Origin: Syntrophopropionicum propionicicum_A
GTDB lineage: Bacteria > Bacillota > Desulfotomaculia > Desulfotomaculales > Pelotomaculaceae
Length of the DNA: 64,000 nt
Direction of reading: 5' to 3'
Assembly (NCBI RefSeq): GCF_048984525.1
Contig: NZ_JBMGJC010000008.1
Location: 62,001 to 126,000 of the forward strand
The notes beneath the pieces are model-generated. The model was not told the DNA's origin. It did not search any database and saw nothing but the letters and a program-made list of their open reading frames with translations. Below are positions 52,070 through 59,387 of this stretch, in pieces. Made by a program: the position numbers and the translations under genes. Positions within the stretch are counted from its first letter, which is position 1, and every line of letters begins with the position of its first letter.

Positions 52070-52912
52070 TTACCTGTACTGCTTGAATCCTTCGCCCAGC
52101 ACCTCGTGCACGTCTGCCAGGATTACAAAGGCGCGCGGGTCGGCCTCATAAACAATTTCCTTCAGGCGGCTTACCTCCGACCGGTTCACCACCGAAAGAA
52201 TAATCTCCCTTTCTGTTCCGGTGTAGACACCTTTGGCCGGCCAGGCGGTGGCGCCCCGGTTCAACCCCCTGACAATAGCCGCCGCTATTTCTGAAGGCCG
52301 GTCGGATATTATTAAAAAAGCCTTGGTATAGCTGAACCCCTCCTGCACCAGGTCGATCATCCAGGCGGTCACAAAAATGGTTATCAGCGCGTACATTGCC
52401 AGCTCGGCGGATTCAAAAACAATTCCTGCCGCGATCACAATAGTGGCGTCCACCAGAAAAAGCATCTGGCCGATGTTGGCGCCGGTATAAGTGCGCAGCA
52501 AAGCGGCGGCGAGGTCGGTCCCCCCGGTGGTGCCGTTATACCGGAAAACCAATCCGAGACCAAGGCCCACCAGCACTCCACCAAAAAGGCTGGCCAGCAG
52601 GATATCCTGGGTGGGCACCGGCAGGAAAGGAGCAAGGGCGTCAACAGCAACGGAGAGGGCCACCGTGCCGAACAGAGAACGAAATCCGAAGCGCAGCCCC
52701 AGCCGGTAGATGCCCGCTGCAAACAGCGGCACGTTCAGGGACAGCATAGCCAGGCCTACCGGCACATTGATCAGGTAATACAAAATGGTGGCAATACCGC
52801 TGACCCCTCCGGCCGCTATCTTGTTTGGTATCAGAAACATGTCCAGCCCCAGGGCTGTTAACAGCACCCCCGCGCTCACACCGGCTATTTCCCGGAATAA
52901 TTTTAACGCCAT
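52070..52912 (-). CDS. yitT: YitT family membrane protein (DUF161 + DUF2179)
   Basis: About 280 residues. Five membrane segments in the first ~180 residues with the GGVSGIATILYYLINVPVG block and a GLGLGLVFRYNGTTGGTDLAA block. A soluble DUF2179 domain (KAFLIISDRPSEIAAAIVRGLNRG, VYTGTEREIILSVV) ends the protein. Function is unknown in general. The ATG at 52912 has GGAG 8 bases before it. A REP copy lies about 60 bases upstream. Confidence 0.9.
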   Translation of the reverse strand: MALKLFREIAGVSAGVLLTALGLDMFLIPNKIAAGGVSGIATILYYLINVPVGLAMLSLNVPLFAAGIYRLGLRFGFRSLFGTVALSVAVDALAPFLPVPTQDILLASLFGGVLVGLGLGLVFRYNGTTGGTDLAAALLRTYTGANIGQMLFLVDATIVIAAGIVFESAELAMYALITIFVTAWMIDLVQEGFSYTKAFLIISDRPSEIAAAIVRGLNRGATAWPAKGVYTGTEREIILSVVNRSEVSRLKEIVYEADPRAFVILADVHEVLGEGFKQYR

Positions 52913-52921
52913 CTGCGACAC

Positions 52922-53230
52922 TCCAACAAATCGGAATCAAGGCTGGCTCCCAACAATCCGGTGAACGATAAAATCGTGTCAAAAGAACCGTCCCCTTGAC
53001 ACGCTTATGATATCCAGAATGTGCCGGCGCTATGAAGACATAAAAAAAGTCATGGGACGCGGGTCGCAAGTCGTGGGAATCCAGGTATTTCTCAAGGGCG
53101 TTTTTGTCCCTTGTGATTATCCCTTTAATCTCACTTTTCACGACACGTCACATGACTCTTTAAAATTCTCACGTCTAAATAAAGCCAAAAAGTTTTAACA
53201 CTATTAACTATGTTTTATTACTCTCACGCC
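52922..53230. other. prfB-yitT intergenic region with REP copy 16
   Basis: 309 bases. It holds REP copy 16 and decayed pieces of the TCTCACG repeat family (about 53135-53175). No credible gene. Confidence 0.6.
52975..53003 (-). repeat. REP-like palindrome, copy 16
   Basis: 29 bases; plus-strand core AAAGAACCGTCCCCT. It lies 62 bases before the yitT start and about 230 bases past the prfB stop, the only copy not next to a stop codon or another copy apart from copy 14. Confidence 0.93.
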
Positions 53231-53241
53231 TCACGTCCCAA
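53222..53241 (+). repeat. GTGGGACGTGAGA-type repeat, copy C, containing the prfB stop
   Basis: The plus strand reads TCTCACGCCTCACGTCCCAA. On the minus strand TTGGGACGTGAGGCGTGAGA provides the last residues (VGT) and the TGA of prfB. Confidence 0.65.
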
Positions 53242-54344
53242 CCTGGCCCCGCGCCTTATCTTTCAGGTAGGAGGCGATAAAAGGGTCGATCTCACCGTCC
53301 ATCACCGCGTTTATGTTCCCCGTCTCCCAGCCGGTGCGGTGGTCCTTGACCATGCTGTAGGGGTGGAATACATAGGAACGGATCTGGCTGCCCCAGGCGA
53401 TATCCTGCTGGTCGCTGCGCAGCGCCGCAAGCTCGGCTTCTTTCTTGCGGATCTCCAGGTCAATAAGCCTGGCCTTCAGCATTTTCATTGCTGCCAGCCG
53501 GTTGGCCATCTGAGAGCGTTCATTCTGGCATGATACCACGATCCCGGTGGGGAGGTGGGTCATCCGGACGGCCGAGTCAGTCTTGTTGACGTGCTGCCCG
53601 CCGGCGCCGCCGGAGCGGAAAGTGTCTATTTTCAGGTCCTCCGGGTCGATCTGCACGTCTATGCCTTCTTCCACCTCCGGCAGGACGTCCACCGAAGCGA
53701 AAGAAGTGTGCCGCCGGCCGGCGGTGTCAAAAGGAGAGATGCGCACCAGGCGGTGCACTCCCTTTTCCGCCAGAAGGTACCCGTACGCATTGGCGCCGAT
53801 AACTTCGATGGTGGCACTTTTAATGCCGGCTTCATCACCGGGCAGCATGTCTAAAATCTCAATCTTATAACGGTGCCGCTCCGCCCAGCGCCCGTACATC
53901 CGCAGGAGCATTTCCACCCAGTCCTGGGCTTCGGTGCCGCCGGCGCCGGCGTGCAGGGCGATGATGGCGTTGCCCCGGTCGTAAGGGCCGTTTAAAAGCA
54001 CCGCCAATTCCATTTCTTCAACCAGCCTGGACACCGCATCCAGGCTTTCTTTCGCTTCGGCGGCCAGCGAATCGTCTTCTTCCTCCTGGCCCAGTTCTAT
54101 TAAAACCTCAAGTTCCTCGTACTTATTCGCAAGCTCCTGGAATACTGAAACTTTATCACGCAGGTTTGCCACCCGCTGGACAGTTTTTTGCGCCAGCCCC
54201 TGGTTATCCCAAAAACCACAGTTGAGCATTTGCGCGTCCAGCCTGCCGATTTCTTCTTCTTTACCGGCTATGTCAAAGAGAAACCCTCAAATCTTCAATC
54301 CTTTTGCCAAGCGGTTCGAGCTCCCTTTTTAACTCAGTGAACAT
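53231..54344 (-). CDS. prfB: Peptide chain release factor 2, made by programmed +1 frameshift
   Basis: The coding region needs one +1 shift. The short first frame (MFTELKRELEPLGKRIEDLRVSL) ends CTT-TGA-C at 54272-54278, the classic RF2 slippery stop; reading CTT GAC continues as DIAGKEEEIGRLDAQMLNCGF. The main frame has LVRISPFDTAGRRHTSF (SPF stop-recognition motif) and RSGGAGGQHVNKTDSAV (catalytic GGQ). The site in front of the shift is GAGGGTTTCT, a shortened form of the usual AGGGGG. RF2 reads UGA and UAA, so the shift is autoregulatory. The start is the ATG at 54344 or one at 54356. The C-terminus runs into a dispersed repeat. Confidence 0.95.
54272..54278 (-). other. Programmed +1 frameshift site of prfB
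   Basis: The minus strand reads CTTTGAC, with the in-frame TGA at 54273-54275. Codon 24 of the leader frame is the stop. Confidence 0.93.
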
Positions 54345-54374
54345 TCCTTCAACCATTCCTTTTTAAAATATTTA

Positions 54375-54547
54375 TCATCACAAGATTTACATGATTAATA
54401 AGATTAACAGGATTAAAAAATAGGAATTATTAATTTAATTATTTTACCTTTAAAATTCCTTATATCTTGTTAATCTATAAAATCTAGTTAATCCTGTGAT
54501 AATTCTTTTTAATAAAAACCTAATTTAATCCTGTTAATCATGTGAAA
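54375..54547. repeat. GATTAACAGGATTAA-type inverted repeat array
   Basis: The left part contains ACATGATTAATAAGATTAAC then AGGATTAAA (about 54388-54417). The right end contains TTTAATCCTGTTAATCATGT (54524-54543), its complement without a 9-base TAAGATTAA unit. A third degenerate copy (AGTTAATCCTGTGATAA) lies at about 54486-54502. The whole 170-base AT-rich block between secA and prfB can fold as an imperfect long hairpin. Confidence 0.7.
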
Positions 54548-54556
54548 ACAGTTTTT

Positions 54557-57214
54557 TTACACCGCTTCCGCCCGGCCGCAGCATTTCTTGTATTTTTTGC
54601 CGCTGTTGCACGGGCAGGGGTCATTGCGGCCAACTTTGCTTTCCTTGCGCGCCGGCTGTTTGGCGCTGTCATCAGTGTAACGGTTTTCCACCACCTGTCG
54701 CTTCTGCTGCTCAGGCTGGACCACGTTTACCCGGAAAATGTAGCGCACCACGTCGTCCTGGATGGTGTTGATCATATTCTGAAACATCTCGTACCCTTCA
54801 AATTTGTATTCAATCAAGGGGTCCTTTTGGCCGTAAGCGCGCAGGCTGATGCCCTCCCGCAGCTGGTCCATGGCGTCCAGGTGGTCCATCCACTTGTCGT
54901 CGACAATGCGCAGCATGACAGCCCGCTCCACCTGCCGCATGGTGTCGGCCCCCAGTTCCTGCTCTCTGGCCTCATAAGCTTCGTGGGCTTTTTCTGTCAG
55001 GAAACCAGCCAGTTCACCGCGGCCCATGTCCTCAAGGTCCGCGGGGGACAGCTTATGTCCCGGCAGGAACAGCTGCTCCGCTTGTTCCAGGAGGCTGTGG
55101 AAATCCCACTCTTCGGGATGGACTCCCTCCGGCGCGTAAGTGGCGACCGCCCGCTCCACGCATGCGTCAATCATCTCCAGGACGTCGTCTTTCAGGTTTT
55201 CACCGGTCAACACCTGGCGCCGCTGCCTGTAGATCAGTTCACGCTGCTGGTTCATTACGTCGTCGTACTGCAGCACGTGCTTGCGTATATCAAAGTTGCG
55301 GTTCTCCACCCGCTTCTGGGCGGTCTCGATGGACTTGGAGATCATCGAGTGCTCGATGGGCATGTCTTCTTCTATCCCCAGCCGTTCCATGATCCCCGCG
55401 ATATTGTCAGAGCCGAACAGGCGCATCAGGTCGTCTTCCAGGGAGCTGTAAAACTGGCTGGAGCCGGGGTCGCCCTGGCGGCCGCAGCGGCCGCGCAGCT
55501 GGTTGTCGATGCGGCGGCTCTCGTGGCGCTCCGTGCCTATGATGTGCAGGCCGCCCAACTCAACTACCCTGGCATGTTCGTCTTCCGTCTGCAGGCGGTA
55601 TTTTTTCAGCAGCGGCTCCAGCACCAGGCTTTCGTCCTCCGCCGTGGTCCCGTTGTTCTCACCGGCGGCTTCATGCTGCATAGCATCCCGCCGCATTTCC
55701 AGGCGGGCGAGAAACTCCGGGTTGCCGCCCAGGAGGATATCGGTGCCGCGGCCCGCCATGTTGGTGGCTATGGTCACCGCGCTGTAGCGCCCGGCCTGGG
55801 CCACAATTTCAGCTTCTTTGTCGTGGTACTTGGCGTTGAGCACCTGGTGGGACACGCCTTTTTTTCTGAGCAAACCGCTTAAGACTTCTGATTTTTCAAT
55901 GGAAATGGTGCCTACCAGCACCGGCTGCCCCTTGGCATGCCGTGCCGCGATCTCGTTCACCACGGCACGAAACTTGGCCGGTTCGGTCTTGTAAATCACG
56001 TCCGGCGCGTCAACGCGGACCAGCGGCTTGTTGGTGGGTATGACCACCACGTCCAGGTTGTAGATCTTTTTAAATTCCTGCTCCTCGGTTTCGGCCGTGC
56101 CGGTCATACCGGCCAGCTTTCCGTACATTCTGAAATAATTCTGAAATGTAATCGTGGCGAGAGTCTGTGACTCTCTCTCGATTTTAACATTTTCCTTGGC
56201 CTCAATGGCCTGGTGCAGCCCTTCGCTGTAACGCCTGCCGAACATCAGCCGGCCGGTGAACTCATCCACGATGATCACCTGGCCGTCCTTAACCACGTAG
56301 TCGCGGTCCCTTTTCATCAGGGCATTTGCCTTGAGGGCCTGGTTCAGGTGGTGGGTGAGCTCGATATTCTTGTCGTCGTAAAGGTTATGCACGCCGATGG
56401 CCTTTTCCACCTTGGCCACACCTGATTCGGTGATGGCGACCGTATGTGCTTTTTCGTCGACTGTGTAGTCTGTTTCCGCATTCAGGCGGGGCACGATCCT
56501 GGCAAATGTATTGTAAAGTTCGTTTGACTTGTCAGCCTGGCCGGAGATAATTAACGGCGTCCTGGCCTCATCGATGAGGATGCTGTCCACCTCGTCAACT
56601 ATGGCGTAATTCAGCTCCCGCTGCACGAGCTGGCTGGGGTGGTGGGCCATGTTGTCCCGCAGGTAGTCAAAACCAAATTCATTGTTGGTGCCGTATGTCA
56701 CGTCAGAGTCATAGGCCCGCTTTTTCTCGTCCCAGTCCAGGCCGTGCACGATCAGTCCGACGCTTAAACCAAGGTAGCTGTATATCCGGCCCATCCACTC
56801 ACTGTCCCGGCGCGCCAGGTAGTCGTTGACCGTGACCACATGGACCCCTCTGCCGGTAAGAGCGTTCAGGTAAACCGGCAGCGTGGCCACCAGCGTCTTG
56901 CCTTCACCTGTTTTCATCTCGGCGATGCGGCCCTGGTGCAGTATCATCCCGCCCATCAGCTGGACGTCAAAATGCCTCATGCCCAGGATACGCCGGGATG
57001 CTTCACGCACCACCGCAAATGCTTCCGGCAGGATATCGTCCAGTCCCTCGCCCTTGTCAAGGCGTCCTTTAAAAACCGCGGTCATGCCCCTGAGATCTTC
57101 CTCGGAGAGCGCTTTCATCTTTGGCTCCAGTTTGTTGATCTCATCAACCGTGCGCTGCAGTTTTTTTACTTCGCGGGCGTTGTCGTCAAGCCAGTTTTTG
57201 ATAAACCCGAGCAT
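54557..57214 (-). CDS. secA: Preprotein translocase ATPase SecA
   Basis: About 885 residues, full length. Motor motifs: MKTGEGKTLVATLPVYL (Walker A), VDEVDSILIDEARTPLIISG (DEVD box), TNMAGRGTDILLGGNP and the helicase GRCGRQGDPGSS. The C-terminal SEC-C zinc knuckle is RNDPCPCNSGKKYKKCCG, which binds SecB/lipid or ribosomes. It pushes unfolded preproteins through SecYEG. The ATG at 57214 has GAGGTG 7 bases before it. No clear terminator follows; the GATTAA repeat array does. Confidence 0.98.
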   Translation of the reverse strand: MLGFIKNWLDDNAREVKKLQRTVDEINKLEPKMKALSEEDLRGMTAVFKGRLDKGEGLDDILPEAFAVVREASRRILGMRHFDVQLMGGMILHQGRIAEMKTGEGKTLVATLPVYLNALTGRGVHVVTVNDYLARRDSEWMGRIYSYLGLSVGLIVHGLDWDEKKRAYDSDVTYGTNNEFGFDYLRDNMAHHPSQLVQRELNYAIVDEVDSILIDEARTPLIISGQADKSNELYNTFARIVPRLNAETDYTVDEKAHTVAITESGVAKVEKAIGVHNLYDDKNIELTHHLNQALKANALMKRDRDYVVKDGQVIIVDEFTGRLMFGRRYSEGLHQAIEAKENVKIERESQTLATITFQNYFRMYGKLAGMTGTAETEEQEFKKIYNLDVVVIPTNKPLVRVDAPDVIYKTEPAKFRAVVNEIAARHAKGQPVLVGTISIEKSEVLSGLLRKKGVSHQVLNAKYHDKEAEIVAQAGRYSAVTIATNMAGRGTDILLGGNPEFLARLEMRRDAMQHEAAGENNGTTAEDESLVLEPLLKKYRLQTEDEHARVVELGGLHIIGTERHESRRIDNQLRGRCGRQGDPGSSQFYSSLEDDLMRLFGSDNIAGIMERLGIEEDMPIEHSMISKSIETAQKRVENRNFDIRKHVLQYDDVMNQQRELIYRQRRQVLTGENLKDDVLEMIDACVERAVATYAPEGVHPEEWDFHSLLEQAEQLFLPGHKLSPADLEDMGRGELAGFLTEKAHEAYEAREQELGADTMRQVERAVMLRIVDDKWMDHLDAMDQLREGISLRAYGQKDPLIEYKFEGYEMFQNMINTIQDDVVRYIFRVNVVQPEQQKRQVVENRYTDDSAKQPARKESKVGRNDPCPCNSGKKYKKCCGRAEAV

Positions 57215-57357
57215 TTTATTACACCTCAAATTTTTAACATATAAACATACATAACCATTGTATATTATACTTTATGTTCAACAATACCGTCAATTATGGC
57301 ACTATTTACCAGCCCAATTGAAAATAACTTAATAACTTAGGTACCGGGTACGGGGAT

Positions 57358-57399
57358 GACAAAAAAAACAGGCGCCTGCTCAAGAGCGGCGCCTGTTTG
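57358..57399 (-). terminator. Rho-independent terminator after hpf
   Basis: AACAGGCGCC/GGCGCCTGTT (57367-57376 with 57388-57397), a perfect 10-bp stem with an 11-base loop, followed by TTTTTTT on the minus strand, 10 bases past the hpf stop. Confidence 0.92.
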
Positions 57400-57408
57400 C
57401 CAGTTTGT

Positions 57409-57933
57409 TTAAAATTCCGGCTCGATCAGGCCGTAATTGCCATCCTTGCGCTTGTATACCACATTGACCTGTTCGGTCTCCGCATTGGAGAACACAAAGA
57501 AATTGTGTCCGAGCAGGTTCATCTGGAGGACGGCCTCATCAACCGGCATCGGCTTGATCGCAAAACGTTTTGTCCGCACCAGGCGCGGCCCGTCTTCCTC
57601 GGCAATCACTGCAGCAGGCGCCTTCACGTCGTTGACAAACCTGGCTCCCCTCTTCTGCAGCTTGCCTTTGTATTTCTCAATTTGTTTTTCAAGCTTATCC
57701 ACTACCAGGTCGGTGGAAGCATACATATCTCCGGTGCTTTCTTCTCCCCTCAGGATCATCCCGTTGATGGGAATGGTCACTTCAATGCGGTGAAATCCCC
57801 TTACCACAGAAAGGGTAACCTGTGCTTCACCCAAGTTATCAATGTGTTTTTCGAGTTTCCCGAGACGCTTGTTTATATATTCCTTCAAGGCATCAGTCAC
57901 TTCGATGTTTCTGCCGCGAACCTGTACTCCCAT
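57409..57933 (-). CDS. hpf: Ribosome hibernation promoting factor, long form
   Basis: 174 residues. N-terminal S30AE domain: VQVRGRNIEVTDALKEYINKRLGKLEKHID. C-terminal dimerisation domain: RLVRTKRFAIKPMPVDEAVLQMNLLGHNFFVFSN. The long form joins two ribosomes into 100S dimers in slow growth. The ATG at 57933 lies 8 bases after AAGGAGG. Monocistronic with a strong terminator. Confidence 0.96.
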   Translation of the reverse strand: MGVQVRGRNIEVTDALKEYINKRLGKLEKHIDNLGEAQVTLSVVRGFHRIEVTIPINGMILRGEESTGDMYASTDLVVDKLEKQIEKYKGKLQKRGARFVNDVKAPAAVIAEEDGPRLVRTKRFAIKPMPVDEAVLQMNLLGHNFFVFSNAETEQVNVVYKRKDGNYGLIEPEF

Positions 57934-58020
57934 ATGCATGGCCTCCTTTGAAAAAATTCTGTCTTGTGCCTATTATTCCCCTTTACAGCATAAAATCCTG
58001 CCCAAACTGTATAAGATTTA

Positions 58021-58047
58021 AATACCCCAGGCTCAGCTGGGGTATTT
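58021..58047 (-). terminator. Hairpin terminator after csp
   Basis: AATACCCCAG/CTGGGGTATT perfect 10-bp stem with a 6-base loop (58021-58046), then TTAAATCTTAT on the minus strand. It begins 6 bases past the csp stop codon. Confidence 0.85.
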
Positions 58048-58052
58048 CAGCT

Positions 58053-58250
58053 TTATATTTTTATCACGTTGGCCGCCTGTGGCCCCCGGGCGCCTTCGAC
58101 GATATCGAATTCAACCTTTTGACCCTCGGCTAGGGTCTTAAAGCCTTCTTCCTGAATCGCCGAGAAGTGGACAAATACGTCCCCACCATCATCCCTCTCG
58201 ATAAAGCCGTAACCCTTCTCCTGGTTAAACCATTTAACCCTGCCAAACAC
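58053..58250 (-). CDS. csp: Cold shock protein (CspA family)
   Basis: 65 residues from a GTG at 58250, 7 bases after AGGAGG. RNP1 KGYGFIER and RNP2 DVFVHFSAI mark the nucleic-acid-binding face of the OB fold. An ATG two codons earlier is too close to the ribosome site. It melts RNA secondary structure and acts as a chaperone in cold or stationary phase. Own promoter and terminator. Confidence 0.95.
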   Translation of the reverse strand: MFGRVKWFNQEKGYGFIERDDGGDVFVHFSAIQEEGFKTLAEGQKVEFDIVEGARGPQAANVIKI

Positions 58251-58300
58251 AAACATACCTCCTAAAAACTTGATCTTACATTTATGTAATTTGTATTGAA

Positions 58301-58330
58301 ATGTTAACATAAGGGGGATAAGATTGTCAA
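58301..58330 (-). promoter_or_regulatory. Promoter of csp
   Basis: The minus strand has TTGACA (58325-58330), an 18-base spacer and TAACAT (58301-58306) preceded by TGT. A leader of about 45 bases follows. Confidence 0.6.
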
Positions 58331-58477
58331 GCTTTCCACATTTTTGCCATAGCAAGCACTGTATAAATTAAATAGAAATTATAAGTTTTATTTATGGAGC
58401 GCGTTCGATAAAAGGTCTTTATGAAACCCACAAATGTCGAAAAATTCCTTTTGCATGTGCTGATGTGAAGAAAAACC

Positions 58478-58495
58478 TGTGGATAATGTGTATAA
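58478..58495 (+). other. Two adjacent DnaA-box-like 9-mers
   Basis: TGTGGATAA (the complement of the TTATCCACA consensus) is followed without a gap by TGTGTATAA, one base different. They lie in the AT-rich 246-base space between comF and csp, which holds no gene. Confidence 0.5.
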
Positions 58496-58601
58496 CGTTG
58501 TTAATAACTTAATATATCGGCCTTTTCTATGTGGGTAAAATATTAACGCCTGAAATATAATGTCATTTTATGTAAAACACTGGCATGAATTTTGTAGAAA
58601 A

Positions 58602-59342
58602 TTAGAAATACCGGCCGGCAGCGGCGGTAAGACCAAACACATGTCTTGCCCCGGCGGAGCGAATAACAAGAGCTGCTGACGACATAGTGCTGCCGGTTGT
58701 AAAAACATCATCGATGATCATGATGTTCCTGCCATGAATTGCATCAGCATTTGTCACTCTAAAGGCCCCTTTGAGGTTAATCTCCCTGGCGGTCCTGTTC
58801 AGGCCGGCCTGGGAGCTGGTCTCAAAATCCTTGACCAGAAGCCTGTCGTTTACAGGTATCTGAAGCCGGTACCCGACTTCGTCAGCCAGGAGGGCAGCCT
58901 GGTTAAAACCTCTCAACCGGAGCTTTTCATCTGAAAGCGGCACCGGCAGTACCAGGTCTGCCGAGGTAAATAAAGGTTCCGCGCGGGCAGTTTCCGCCAT
59001 CAGGCCGGCCAGGCTGGAAGCAAGGCCCCGGCGGCCGAGGTATTTGAAACGGTGGATCGTTTCCTTCAATACGCCTTCATAAGGGCCGGCCGCCCGGGCT
59101 AGCTCGAAAGGCCATTCCTGCTTTCTGCAGGTAAAACAAAAATGGCCGGAAACCCTGGGGATTACCGAGCCCTTCCCGGTAAAGCGGCCGCACCGCCTGC
59201 AGTATAGTTCCTGGCTGTAGCAGGCGATGATAGAGCGGCACTTGCCGCATATATCGTTTCCCTGCCTTGGCCCGCCGCAGAAGGGGCAGTCCACACCGGG
59301 CGGGAAAATAAGGTTTAGCAGGTCTTTCCAGAGAGACAGCAA
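58602..59342 (-). CDS. comF: ComF family phosphoribosyltransferase-like protein
   Basis: About 246 residues. The N-terminal zinc ribbon has CPFCGGPRQGNDICGKC and CRRCGRFTG/CFTC pairs. The PRTase domain has LVLPVPLSDEKLRLRGFNQA and the PRPP loop MIIDDVFTTGSTMSS. In Bacillus ComFC is needed late in DNA uptake. I choose the TTG at 59342, because GGAGGG lies 8 bases before it. It directly follows the GGDEF gene. Confidence 0.9.
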   Translation of the reverse strand: MLSLWKDLLNLIFPPGVDCPFCGGPRQGNDICGKCRSIIACYSQELYCRRCGRFTGKGSVIPRVSGHFCFTCRKQEWPFELARAAGPYEGVLKETIHRFKYLGRRGLASSLAGLMAETARAEPLFTSADLVLPVPLSDEKLRLRGFNQAALLADEVGYRLQIPVNDRLLVKDFETSSQAGLNRTAREINLKGAFRVTNADAIHGRNIMIIDDVFTTGSTMSSAALVIRSAGARHVFGLTAAAGRYF

Positions 59343-59387
59343 TACGTAGACCCTCCAGGTGGTATCATCACGGTAATTTAAAATCAA

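Noticed and set aside
14653..53003. REP copies interpreted purely as ordinary rho-independent terminators
   Set aside because: Most lack a proper T-run in the relevant direction, the loop is conserved as well as the stem, some occur in coding sequence or before start codons, and doublets have a fixed AT joint. Some copies may still terminate.
14653..53003. REP copies interpreted as a CRISPR array
   Set aside because: They are dispersed over tens of kilobases without regular spacers, and no cas genes are present.
54542..55882. Plus-strand frame of 446 codons opposite secA
   Set aside because: It lies wholly antisense to conserved SecA coding sequence, has no ribosome site and reads as low-complexity His/Val/Leu-rich text, a usual by-product of GC-rich coding on the other strand.
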